Source of the DNA: Echinicola pacifica DSM 19836
GTDB lineage: Bacteria; Bacteroidota; Bacteroidia; Cytophagales; Cyclobacteriaceae
Assembly (NCBI RefSeq): GCF_000373245.1
Contig: NZ_KB890738.1
Location: 816,065-880,064 of the forward strand
Reading direction: 5' to 3'
Length of the DNA stretch: 64,000 nucleotides
Position numbers and translations under genes: made by a program. Under the pieces are notes generated by a model, which was not told the origin of the DNA, did no database searches, and worked only from the letters and a program-made list of their open reading frames with translations. Shown piece after piece: positions 17,867 to 25,530 of the stretch; the first letter of the stretch is position 1, and every line of letters begins with the position of its first letter.

Positions 17867-19135
17867 ATGAAAAGAGACCAGGTAATATTTGACCTAATCC
17901 AAAAAGAAGAAGACCGTCAAAAGAGAGGCATCGAGTTAATCGCCTCAGAAAACTTCACCAGTAAGCAGGTGATGGAAGCGGCTGGAAGTGTACTGACAAA
18001 TAAGTATGCAGAAGGACTTCCGAAAAAACGTTACTATGGAGGATGTGAAGTAGTGGATGATATTGAGCAGTTAGCCATTGACCGTGCCAAGGAGTTATTT
18101 GGTGCCACCTGGGCCAATGTGCAGCCGCACTCTGGTGCTCAGGCCAATGCCGCCGTATTCCTAGCCATCCTTAATCCTGGTGACAGTATATTGGGATTTG
18201 ATCTATCTCATGGCGGTCACCTTACGCATGGTTCGCCAGTAAATTTCTCCGGAAAGAACTATAAGCCTCATTTCTACGGAGTAGAAGAGGAGACAGGCGT
18301 GGTAGATATGGACAAGGTAGCTCAAACTGCTAAGGAAGTACAGCCAAAACTAATTATTTGCGGGGCTTCTGCTTACAGCCGTGATTGGGATTATGCCCGT
18401 TTCCGTGAGATTGCAGACGAGGTAGGCGCCTTATTATTGGCGGATATCTCTCACCCAGCAGGTTTGATCGCTCGCGGATTGCTCAATGATCCTCTGGAGC
18501 ATTGCCATATCGTGACCACCACCACTCATAAGACCCTTAGAGGAACTCGAGGTGGCTTGATCATGATGAGAGAGGACTTTGACAATCCATTTGGCATCAA
18601 GAATCCTAAGGGAGAATTAAGAAAAATGACTCAGCTATTGGACTCTGCGGTATTCCCAGGGATGCAGGGCGGACCATTGGAGCATATTATTGCTGCGAAG
18701 GCCATAGCATTCCAGGAAGCGCTATCTGATGAGTATATGGAGTATATCCTTCAGGTGAAGAAAAATGCCTCGGTAATGGCGGAAGCCTTTGTGGAGAAAG
18801 GCTATAAGCTGATCTCTGGAGGCACAGATAATCACCTGATGCTGATAGACCTTAGAAATAAGGATCTCTCAGGCAAGATCGCCGAAGAATCCCTAGGAAA
18901 AGTAGATATCACTATCAACAAAAACATGGTGCCTTTTGACACCAGATCGCCATTTGTCACTTCTGGAATGAGAGTAGGTACTGCTGCCATTACCACTAGA
19001 GGCTTAGTGGAAGATGATATGAAGAAAATCGTGAACCTGATCGATAAAGCTTTGATGAATCATGAAGATGAGGCCATCCTGGCAGAGATCAAAAAAGAGG
19101 TGAATGATTGGATGGTAACTTTCCCATTATATTAA
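17867..19135 (+). CDS. glyA: Serine hydroxymethyltransferase
   Basis: This PLP enzyme converts serine and tetrahydrofolate to glycine and 5,10-methylene-tetrahydrofolate, the main source of one-carbon units. The 422-residue product has normal length. Key motifs are [12 protein letters not shown] near the start, [27 protein letters not shown], the PLP lysine in [14 protein letters not shown] (about residue 226) and the C-terminal [18 protein letters not shown] hairpin follows and tatC lies downstream. Confidence 0.98.
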   Translation: MKRDQVIFDLIQKEEDRQKRGIELIASENFTSKQVMEAAGSVLTNKYAEGLPKKRYYGGCEVVDDIEQLAIDRAKELFGATWANVQPHSGAQANAAVFLAILNPGDSILGFDLSHGGHLTHGSPVNFSGKNYKPHFYGVEEETGVVDMDKVAQTAKEVQPKLIICGASAYSRDWDYARFREIADEVGALLLADISHPAGLIARGLLNDPLEHCHIVTTTTHKTLRGTRGGLIMMREDFDNPFGIKNPKGELRKMTQLLDSAVFPGMQGGPLEHIIAAKAIAFQEALSDEYMEYILQVKKNASVMAEAFVEKGYKLISGGTDNHLMLIDLRNKDLSGKIAEESLGKVDITINKNMVPFDTRSPFVTSGMRVGTAAITTRGLVEDDMKKIVNLIDKALMNHEDEAILAEIKKEVNDWMVTFPLY

Positions 19136-19158
19136 TATATAAGTCAATCATTTAAGGG

Positions 19159-19194
19159 GCCAGTCCAAGATAGCAAATCCTGCTAGGGACTGGC
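19159..19194 (+). other. Extended hairpin between glyA and tatC
   Basis: Arms GCCAGTCC (19159-19166) and GGACTGGC (19187-19194) form an 8-bp stem. A nested TAGCA/TGCTA stem (19171-19175, 19181-19185) is inside. No T-tract follows, so it is not a typical intrinsic terminator; it may be an RNA-processing or stability element. Confidence 0.5.
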
Positions 19195-19221
19195 GCTTAT
19201 AGTAACTAAACCAATAATTAC

Positions 19222-20067
19222 GTGGCATTAGATCAATATAGAGAAGAGGAAGAAGAAGAGGAAGGAATGTCCTTTTTGGACCATTTGGAGCAATTAAGAT
19301 GGCACCTGGTACGGTCGATTGCGGCTATTATGGTCTGTTCGGTTATTGCATTCCTTGCCAAAAGCATTGTGTTTGGCCAGATAATATTAGGGCCTTCCCG
19401 AGTGGACTTCTTCACTTATAGAATGCTCTGCAAGCTCTCAGCAAGCCTAAACATTCCCGCTTTATGTATTGATGAGCTCCCGTTTATTCTGCAAAGTCGC
19501 CAGATGACGGGTCAGTTTACCATGCACATGACCTCCTCCCTGGTGGTGGGACTTATCGCCGCATTTCCCTTTGTATTCTGGGAAGTATGGAAATTTATCA
19601 GCCCGGGACTTTATGATAAAGAAAGAAAAGCCGCGCGTGGAGCAGTATTCTTCGTGAGCTTACTATTCTTTATGGGTGCGGCATTTGGCTATTATATCCT
19701 TTCGCCTCTTTCGATCAATTTCCTGTCAAACTATCAGCTGGATCCTTCCATCGCCAATGAGTTTGATATTACTTCTTATATCTCCACGCTGATGATGCTG
19801 GTATTAGCCTCGGCGGTGATGTTTCAGCTGCCTATGGTGATATACTTCCTATCCATGTCAGGGTTGGTGACTGCTGCTATGCTGAGGTCTTACCGTAGGC
19901 ATGCTGTGGTGGCTATATTGGTGCTCTCGGCGGTGATTACTCCGCCAGATGTGATCAGTCAGCTCCTTATCGCCATGCCTATATTGGTGCTGTATGAAGC
20001 GGGAATTATGATAGCCAAAAAGCTAGAGAAGAAAAAAAGATTGGCTGCCGAAGACGACGAACTTTAA
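19222..20067 (+). CDS. tatC: Sec-independent (twin-arginine) translocase subunit TatC
   Basis: TatC is the six-transmembrane receptor subunit of the Tat pathway for folded proteins. The 281-residue product has the TatC start MSFLDHLEQLRWHLVRS, the periplasmic/cap region, FPFVFWEVWKFISPGLYDKERK (a near-universal TatC motif), and a C-terminal SAVITPPDVISQLLIAMP. The start is uncertain: GTG 19222 gives an unusual Glu-rich N-terminal extension of about 15 residues, while ATG 19267 gives a standard TatC N-terminus. No tatA/tatB is in the window. A structured hairpin lies upstream. Confidence 0.95.
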   Translation: MALDQYREEEEEEEGMSFLDHLEQLRWHLVRSIAAIMVCSVIAFLAKSIVFGQIILGPSRVDFFTYRMLCKLSASLNIPALCIDELPFILQSRQMTGQFTMHMTSSLVVGLIAAFPFVFWEVWKFISPGLYDKERKAARGAVFFVSLLFFMGAAFGYYILSPLSINFLSNYQLDPSIANEFDITSYISTLMMLVLASAVMFQLPMVIYFLSMSGLVTAAMLRSYRRHAVVAILVLSAVITPPDVISQLLIAMPILVLYEAGIMIAKKLEKKKRLAAEDDEL

Positions 20068-20080
20068 TTGAAAAAATATC

Positions 20081-20518
20081 ATGGTAAATAAAATAGCAAT
20101 CGGTGGAGATCATGCCGGATATGAATATAAAAGCCGCTTGGTGTCATTCCTGGAGTCCAAAGGCATAGAGGTTAAGGATTTTGGTCCTTTCTCTGATGCA
20201 TCTGTGGATTATCCAGACTATGTACATCCACTGTGTGAGGCTATCGAGGCAGGGGAATTCGTGCAGGGCATCGTGGTCTGTGGAAGTGGTAATGGAGTCG
20301 CCATCACCGCCAACAAGCACCAAGGTATCCGTGCAGCCATCTGCTGGAATACAGACCTAGCTTCACTGAGCCGTCAGCATAATGATGCGAATGTCATCTC
20401 TATCCCTGCGCGGTTTGTGTCCTATGAGCTAGCTCAGGAAATGGTGGAAACCTTCCTTAGCACCGACTTTGAAGGCGGCAGACATGCCAATCGGGTGAAT
20501 AAAATCGCTTGTAGATAA
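20081..20518 (+). CDS. rpiB: Ribose-5-phosphate isomerase B
   Basis: Interconverts ribose 5-phosphate and ribulose 5-phosphate in the non-oxidative pentose phosphate pathway. The 145-residue protein is a typical RpiB: IAIGGDHAGYEYK at the N-terminus, DYPDYVHPLCEAI, the substrate-binding and catalytic VVCGSGNGVAITANKHQGIRAA, and the ELAQEMVETFLSTDFEGGRHANRV ending. It lies 13 bases after tatC, probably in the same transcript, and is followed by a strong terminator. Confidence 0.97.
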   Translation: MVNKIAIGGDHAGYEYKSRLVSFLESKGIEVKDFGPFSDASVDYPDYVHPLCEAIEAGEFVQGIVVCGSGNGVAITANKHQGIRAAICWNTDLASLSRQHNDANVISIPARFVSYELAQEMVETFLSTDFEGGRHANRVNKIACR

Positions 20519-20616
20519 TCAGTGATTTGGCCCCAAAAGGCCTTTCAATCACTTATAAACCCGCAAACTGAGGCATCTTGCTTTGCAGCTGGGGTATAAA
20601 CTAGATATAAAACACT

Positions 20617-20655
20617 ATAAGCCTTGTGGTCATTGACTACAGGGCTTATTTTTTT
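20617..20655 (+). terminator. Intrinsic terminator after rpiB
   Basis: ATAAGCCTTGTGG pairs with CTACAGGGCTTAT through wobble pairs (20617 to 20648) and runs into seven to eight T residues. It ends the tatC-rpiB transcript. Confidence 0.8.
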
Positions 20656-20787
20656 ACCTGATTTTGGGGGACATTGACTATTTTGCCCGCTTTTGGTGAG
20701 CCTGCGTACATCTGCGTAGTAGCATTTTTTGAATTATTCTGTTGGAGTCTTATCTATACATTATTCTTTTACCTAGACTCTATACCA

Positions 20788-21006
20788 ATGAAAAGATTTA
20801 ACCCTTATCTATGGTCCTTGATTTTTTTAAGGATCATGACATGGACCTCATGCCAGGACAATGGCCAGCATGAAGCATTATTGGACAATACGGTACAAGT
20901 GAAGCCTCTTCGCACCTATCAGATCATGAGAAGCTTAACCCCTCCTTCCTGCTGGTCTGGATGGCGAATGTATCTGTTAGTACTCGCAGGAATATCCACA
21001 AAATGA
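20788..21006 (+). pseudogene. Possible remnant of a small lipoprotein gene
   Basis: From the ATG at 20788 the frame begins with a plausible lipoprotein signal (MKRFNPYLWSLIFLRIMTW, then TSC with the lipobox Cys near residue 22). After about 45 residues the sequence becomes Trp/Cys-rich and unlike a folded protein, and the frame stops at 72 residues. This looks like a gene start that has decayed or frameshifted, but it could be a genuine short lipoprotein or an accident. I found no matching continuation in other frames. Confidence 0.25.
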
Positions 21007-21083
21007 AATAAATGGTTCAGCATTTTATAAGCATCCGTCTTATACAATGTGGAACGTTCTACTACCCATTAACTCCTCAAATT

Positions 21084-21686
21084 ATGAAAACACTTAAAAA
21101 ATGTGCGCTAGCTTTATTGATGCTAACGGCGGTTTACAGTACCAGCTTGGCGCAAGAGAGCCCAAAGAACGAAATAAGTATTAGTCCTATGTACCTTCAT
21201 TATAGCATTCATTATAGCCAAGGTTCTAATGCGTATTATAATGTATATGGAGTAGAAGTAGGCTATGCAAGGTCCATTGCTGAAAGGCTGATTGTGGAAG
21301 CGAGATTCGGTAAAGGCTATCTCAAGGGAGGTGGTGAAACAATTATATTTGACCTAAAGGAGGATGAGAAGGATTTCTTGAATTATTCCACCTGGAAGTT
21401 AGGTCTTGGGTACAATGTCATAAACACCGAAAAACTCAGGTTAACGCCTCAATTTTCATTCATGAGGACCTCGTTTACAGTGGTTCGAGGAATTTTTAGT
21501 GATGGAGATGGCACCATTGTGCAGAGAGATGTTGGGTCTCAAATTGATATTTCCTATCTAGTAGGGCTAAAACTCTGGAACAGGCTTGGGGAGAATGTAG
21601 GATTAGTGACCCAGATCGCCTACCAACCAAATATTGGAGGTAGTGAGGTGTTTGTGGCCAGCACGGGTGTATCCTTTTCCTTTTAA
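21084..21686 (+). CDS. Outer membrane beta-barrel protein
   Basis: The ATG at 21084 gives a 200-residue protein with a signal peptide (MKTLKKCALALLMLTAVYSTSLAQ). The remainder shows alternating strands with Tyr/Gly and a terminal GVSFSF ending in Phe, typical of an 8-10 strand outer-membrane barrel. A longer frame starts 72 bases upstream but adds no signal sequence. The precise role is not recognised. It is followed by a long inverted repeat with a U-tract. Confidence 0.75.
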   Translation: MKTLKKCALALLMLTAVYSTSLAQESPKNEISISPMYLHYSIHYSQGSNAYYNVYGVEVGYARSIAERLIVEARFGKGYLKGGGETIIFDLKEDEKDFLNYSTWKLGLGYNVINTEKLRLTPQFSFMRTSFTVVRGIFSDGDGTIVQRDVGSQIDISYLVGLKLWNRLGENVGLVTQIAYQPNIGGSEVFVASTGVSFSF

Positions 21687-21701
21687 GGTTTAAAATAATA
21701 C

Positions 21702-21857
21702 AAGAAGCTGTTTCCTAAATTGGCCTGGACGATGGGGCCCGATCTCAACAGCTATTTTCCTTAACGCTACTTGTGCGGCTAGGGAATGGGACATAGTTGG
21801 AGAGCGAGGTACCTATCATCTTTAGACCTTGAGAATAGGAGACAGCTTCTTTTTTTT
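21702..21857 (+). other. Large stem-loop with U-tract downstream of the barrel gene
   Basis: AAGAAGCTGTTTCCTA (21702-21717) pairs with TAGGAGACAGCTTCTT (21836-21851) in a 16-bp stem with one wobble, then a T-run. The enclosed loop is 118 bases and contains GC-rich segments that could fold further. It could act as a terminator for the gene before it, a structured non-coding RNA, or both. Confidence 0.5.
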
Positions 21858-21865
21858 CTCCCGTC

Positions 21866-22291
21866 TTAGCGGAAAGTGTATCTCATGCCGATTCCCGCTC
21901 TGAGGTAATTCGAAGAATCAGGAATGATCAATGGGCTGGCTTCTAAAACAAAACCGAAATTGCGACTTGCAGAGAATGGCTTCACCAAAAGGCCAAGTGG
22001 AACCCCAAAATAAACCTGTGAGCCATCGGAAACGTCAAAGACACCAAGATGTACGCCGCTGTAAAAGTTCACTTCATCTCTTTGGATAAAGTTATAGCCA
22101 AAGGTCCCCTCGACATCGATATAGTTTCCTGCACCAAGACGCCCCTCACCGAACATCTTCTCGTCGGGATCACTGCCCACCACCATATAGGTGCCAGCAT
22201 TTTGCTGATAAATACCTGCACTAATTTGGGAAAACACCTCTTGCTGGCTTATAATAAAAACGGTGAAGGCAATCATTAAAAACTTTTTCAT
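21866..22291 (-). CDS. Small secreted outer membrane barrel-like protein
   Basis: A 141-residue protein with a signal peptide (MKKFLMIAFTVFIISQQEVFSQ). The mature part has Gly/Tyr-rich strands (FGYNF, YFGVPLGLLVKP, YLRAGIGMRYTFR). The ending RYTFR, with an aromatic near the end, fits a small beta-barrel. It converges with the large stem-loop. Function unknown. Confidence 0.7.
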   Translation of the reverse strand: MKKFLMIAFTVFIISQQEVFSQISAGIYQQNAGTYMVVGSDPDEKMFGEGRLGAGNYIDVEGTFGYNFIQRDEVNFYSGVHLGVFDVSDGSQVYFGVPLGLLVKPFSASRNFGFVLEASPLIIPDSSNYLRAGIGMRYTFR

Positions 22292-22543
22292 TGTTTACTC
22301 TTTTTGGTTTATGTTATCTATTACTTTCTATAATGTCTTATCCTCCTATCAGAGGAAAAAGCAATTGTCAAGCCAAGGCAAATAGTTTGCCAGATATAGC
22401 GCTAAAAATTCCTGCACCGAATTGAATAGCCCGAGCTCCTTAAGCACTTCCCTGCTTCTCCGAATCGGATAGGAAATTACATCGGCTCAAAAACATAAAC
22501 CTTCCACAAATGGGAAATCAAATTAATCAGTCTTACACCCTTT

Positions 22544-22705
22544 CTATTTAATGGATTTTCTTTGGCTATAGGCCAGCCCTAAGCCTGCTCCGAAGGCTAT
22601 TCCCAGACTGATCCACAATGCAGGATTGCCAGTAAAGACGGAGATTATACTTCCTATTGCCACCCCAAATGCCGCCCCCAATACGATTATCTTTTCCTTA
22701 TTCAT
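22544..22705 (-). CDS. Small glycine-rich membrane protein (53 residues)
   Basis: The most likely start is the ATG at 22705, after which two hydrophobic stretches (IIVLGAAFGVAIGSIISVF and WISLGIAFGAGLGLAY) span the membrane with small-residue glycine-zipper spacing. It ends in a basic tail (SQRKSIK). A start 13 codons earlier is possible. Such tiny proteins are common in Bacteroidota; no function known. Confidence 0.5.
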   Translation of the reverse strand: MNKEKIIVLGAAFGVAIGSIISVFTGNPALWISLGIAFGAGLGLAYSQRKSIK

Positions 22706-22805
22706 ATTATTTTGAATGTTTAGTATTTTTCCTCTGCTCATCAATTCCTATCATCCTGACTACCTAGCTGGACGCTACCATTCGCGTTATAAATTATCTC
22801 ATTAT

Positions 22806-23162
22806 TCATATTCCCTGGCCAAAGGTCAGGAGGTTATTATCGGGGTCTAAAAGAGAAAACTCCTTTTGTCCCCAGGCTTTAGTTTCCAGTGGCCCATTGG
22901 GATGGATGGGCGTATTATTTTCGATTAATGACTGATAAAGAATCTCAATATTATCCGTACGGATATATACCTGCCCATAATTTTCTTTGGGATCAAGTGC
23001 TTTAAATTCAAAGAAGTGAAGTTGGATTTGGTCTTTTCGCATCATCAGATAGCCCTCATAATCCAAGTCGCCCACTACACGGAAGCCCAATTGACTTTCG
23101 TAATAGTCCTGGGTAAGTTTTTTATTGCGCATGGGCAGTTTTGGATGGATTTCGGTAAGCAT
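22806..23162 (-). CDS. VOC (glyoxalase/bleomycin-resistance-like) protein
   Basis: A 118-residue vicinal oxygen chelate fold protein, with P(M)R.K..T.DYYESQLGF at the start, a central IQLHFFEF metal-binding strand, and SLLDPDNNLLTFGQGI at the end. It resembles bleomycin-resistance and glyoxalase-like proteins. The His in LHFFE and the C-terminal region may bind metal. It has no signal peptide. Substrate unknown. Confidence 0.8.
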   Translation of the reverse strand: MLTEIHPKLPMRNKKLTQDYYESQLGFRVVGDLDYEGYLMMRKDQIQLHFFEFKALDPKENYGQVYIRTDNIEILYQSLIENNTPIHPNGPLETKAWGQKEFSLLDPDNNLLTFGQGI

Positions 23163-23510
23163 GAGGACGCTGATGATTTAGTGAATATTCCCTTGATACT
23201 CCTATATATCAAGCCCAAAAACCTCTTCCAAAGCCTATTTAGCGAGTTTGGCCCTGCTAAAGCAAGGACGAGGCCGCAAACTTAACTGGTAGGAGATGGC
23301 CTTGATTATAAGATGGATTGACTTCTCAATATAAGAAATATTCACTTTGATTGAGAGATGCAGCCTCACAAAACGCATGGAATTTAGCCTAAAAAATATA
23401 AGCAGGACCCTCGTACTTATAGGAAAGGTGGAAATGCAATACTCGCCCCGATCTTCCAAAGTTTATTTAAAACGGTCTATAAGGGGATTTGCTGGCTGCT
23501 AGTGGAAGGG
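23163..23510. other. Intergenic region, 348 bases
   Basis: This is between a VOC protein gene and the udk gene, both on the minus strand. I see no supported gene here; overlapping frames are low-quality shadows. No clear TAnnTTTG promoter was found. Confidence 0.4.
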
Positions 23511-24143
23511 CTAGAGGCAAGGTTGTTCGTTAATTTTCTCTTTGAGAAAGATGCGGACCATGTCGAGGCCATTTTCGAAGCTATTATTATTAGGAATAAT
23601 CAGGTCGGCATCATGCTTAAATGGCTCGATATATTTCTCATAAGTCGGCATGACATGTTTCTCATAGCGGTACAGCACGTCATCCAGGTCATATCCGCGT
23701 TCTATCTTGTCTCGGACGATCCGCCGCTTCAATTTGATATAATCCTTGGCATCAATAAATACTTTGAGGTCAAGTAAGGTGGCCAGCTGGGGGGAGTAAA
23801 GCACAAAGATCCCCTCTACCACCACCACGGGGGCCGGCTTGAACTCGAGCATTTTGGGGCTTGCTGCGGGATTATTGAAGGTGTATTCCTGACGGAAAAC
23901 CGTTTCGCCATTTTGGATTTTGCGGATGTCGCTTGCGTAAGCATCAAAATCAAAGGAATGTGGGGTATCGTAATTTTCTATCCCTTCATCATCCAGAGGC
24001 TGCTGATCGATCGGTTTATAATAATTGTCCTGCGAGATGAGACAGACCTCTTCGGGCTCGAAAGTTTGCAGTAGTTTATTCAGGAAAAGTGTTTTGCCAG
24101 AGGCGCTTCCACCGGTCACTCCAATGATATAAGGCTTTCTCAT
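23511..24143 (-). CDS. udk: Uridine kinase
   Basis: The enzyme phosphorylates uridine and cytidine in pyrimidine salvage using ATP or GTP. The 210-residue protein has a P-loop, GVTGGSASGKT (residues 8-18), the substrate region SQDNYYKP, the ENYDTPHSFDFDAY motif, VVEGIFVLYSP, and IDAKDYIKLKRRIVRD. The start is 26 bases after the end of rdgB, so the two likely form an operon with rdgB first. Confidence 0.95.
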   Translation of the reverse strand: MRKPYIIGVTGGSASGKTLFLNKLLQTFEPEEVCLISQDNYYKPIDQQPLDDEGIENYDTPHSFDFDAYASDIRKIQNGETVFRQEYTFNNPAASPKMLEFKPAPVVVVEGIFVLYSPQLATLLDLKVFIDAKDYIKLKRRIVRDKIERGYDLDDVLYRYEKHVMPTYEKYIEPFKHDADLIIPNNNSFENGLDMVRIFLKEKINEQPCL

Positions 24144-24169
24144 GATATAAATGGGCTTTGGGAATTCGG

Positions 24170-24748
24170 CTATTGATAGCTTTTGAGGAAGTGGATTAGT
24201 TTCTGGACTGCTTGCCCTCGGTGGCTGATGGCATTTTTTTCGGCCATGGTAAGTTCAGCAAATGTTTTTTCGTATCCTTCGGGAAGAAATACTGGGTCAT
24301 AGCCAAATCCACCTTCGCCAGATCTCTTATGGGTGATTTTGCCGGGGGCGATACCTTCAAAACTATGCTCTTCCTGGTCTAGAATAAGGGCGATTACGGT
24401 TCTGAACTGTGCCTTACGTTGGTTTTTGTCTGCCATATTGCGAAGCAATAAATCCACATTGCGCTCATCACTTCGGGGTTCGCCCGCATAGCGTCCTGAG
24501 TACACGCCGGGAGCACCCTCCAGGGCTTCTACTTCCAGTCCGGTATCATCGGCAAAGCAGCTTACGCCATAATTGTCTGCGACAAATCGCGCTTTTTCGA
24601 AAGCATTATCATATAAGGTGTCTCCTGTCTCAGGAAGCTCTTCCTCGCAGCCTATGTCTTTCAGGGAAACTATCGAAAATTCACTGCCTAGCGCAGCTTT
24701 TACCTCCTCGATCTTTTTGGCGTTATTCGTAGCAAAGCATATTTTCAT
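24170..24748 (-). CDS. rdgB: RdgB/HAM1 non-canonical purine NTP pyrophosphatase
   Basis: RdgB removes dITP, XTP and similar damaged nucleotides from the pool. The 192-residue product starts with the ATNNAKKIEEV motif (substrate/phosphate binding), contains GDTLYDNAFEKARF, CFADDTGLEVEALEGAPGVYSGRYAGE, and GGFGYDPVFLPEGYEKTFAELT, all diagnostic. It is the first gene of the rdgB-udk pair. Confidence 0.95.
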   Translation of the reverse strand: MKICFATNNAKKIEEVKAALGSEFSIVSLKDIGCEEELPETGDTLYDNAFEKARFVADNYGVSCFADDTGLEVEALEGAPGVYSGRYAGEPRSDERNVDLLLRNMADKNQRKAQFRTVIALILDQEEHSFEGIAPGKITHKRSGEGGFGYDPVFLPEGYEKTFAELTMAEKNAISHRGQAVQKLIHFLKSYQ

Positions 24749-24752
24749 GGGA

Positions 24753-24760
24753 CAAAACTA
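24753..24760 (-). promoter_or_regulatory. -7 box abutting the rdgB start
   Basis: On the minus strand TAGTTTTG matches TAnnTTTG exactly and ends 5 bases before the rdgB ATG. If used, transcription would begin at or very near the start codon, giving a leaderless message. No -33 TTG sits at standard spacing. Confidence 0.45.
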
Positions 24761-25037
24761 ATCATTTTTTGATAATTAATTTGAGCCCAAACGAAATGCA
24801 TTTCCAAAACCTAAATGTCCAACAGGCAAGAGATTAGGTGTTTCGGTCTAGCATTTACCCCAAAAACTCCGATGGTAGAGGCCCCGTAGCGGCCGTGGGT
24901 TTATGATGATATACAGAAGGCTATGAAAGGGAGCTGAAGAAGGAAAATGGCTCATGAGCAGGGCGTGGAATAGTATAGATGGGAGGTGTTGGAGCCATAT
25001 CCTTTAAAAAAAATAGGTAATTGTTTCAAAAAATATA
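24761..25037. other. Intergenic region between rdgB and the small exported protein
   Basis: About 277 bases, part of a 303-base gap between two divergent genes. No gene or repeat seen. Confidence 0.4.
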
Positions 25038-25045
25038 TACATTTG
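25038..25045 (+). promoter_or_regulatory. -7 box abutting the 25052 gene start
   Basis: TACATTTG matches TAnnTTTG exactly, ending 6 bases before the ATG at 25052. A TTG at 25021-25023 is closer than the usual -33 spacing. The arrangement suggests a leaderless transcript. Confidence 0.35.
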
Positions 25046-25051
25046 CTGTCT

Positions 25052-25429
25052 ATGAATAACAAAAGCAACAAAAACCGTCTCTTAAGAGATCGAATGGCCA
25101 TCTTCTTGGTTGCCATTTGTTGCTTCATTGTATCTAATTCTCAATATCTCCTTACGGATCATCAGGAATCGGAAAGGGTACTGGTCACTGCTAGCAGTGA
25201 AGGTGCGGATTCCGAAAGTAATGAGGATCATCAGTCCTTTATGGATGTGGCCACAGAAGCTGTGGTGGTGCCTTTTGCCAATTTGGTGGCGAGTACCACG
25301 CTTCAGTTGATCTACGAAATAGTAGGCTTTGAAGATCGAGCGGTGCAGCCGCGGTCCTTAGTGGTGGGATATTCGAGTTATTTTTTAGAAGTACTTTTGG
25401 AGCAGATAGCTGCTCCGAATGCACCCTGA
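25052..25429 (+). CDS. Small membrane-anchored/exported protein, unknown function
   Basis: From the ATG at 25052 the product is 125 residues with a basic N-terminus (MNNKSNKNRLLRDR) and a hydrophobic signal or anchor (MAIFLVAICCFIVSNSQYLL). The remainder is acidic with a GADSESNEDHQSF stretch, followed by a helical segment (ATEAVVVPFANLVASTTLQLIYEIVGF) and a C-terminal LEVLLEQIAAPNAP. I do not recognise it. It lies directly upstream of secDF, so a link to protein export is possible but unproven. Confidence 0.55.
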   Translation: MNNKSNKNRLLRDRMAIFLVAICCFIVSNSQYLLTDHQESERVLVTASSEGADSESNEDHQSFMDVATEAVVVPFANLVASTTLQLIYEIVGFEDRAVQPRSLVVGYSSYFLEVLLEQIAAPNAP

Positions 25430-25530
25430 TAGGGGATTTTTGTGTCTGTGCCGAAAGGTTTTTTGGGTATTTACCCATAGTTTTCAATGAAGAAATCAAT
25501 CAACTAATTAATTATTTCATTAAGTAAATC

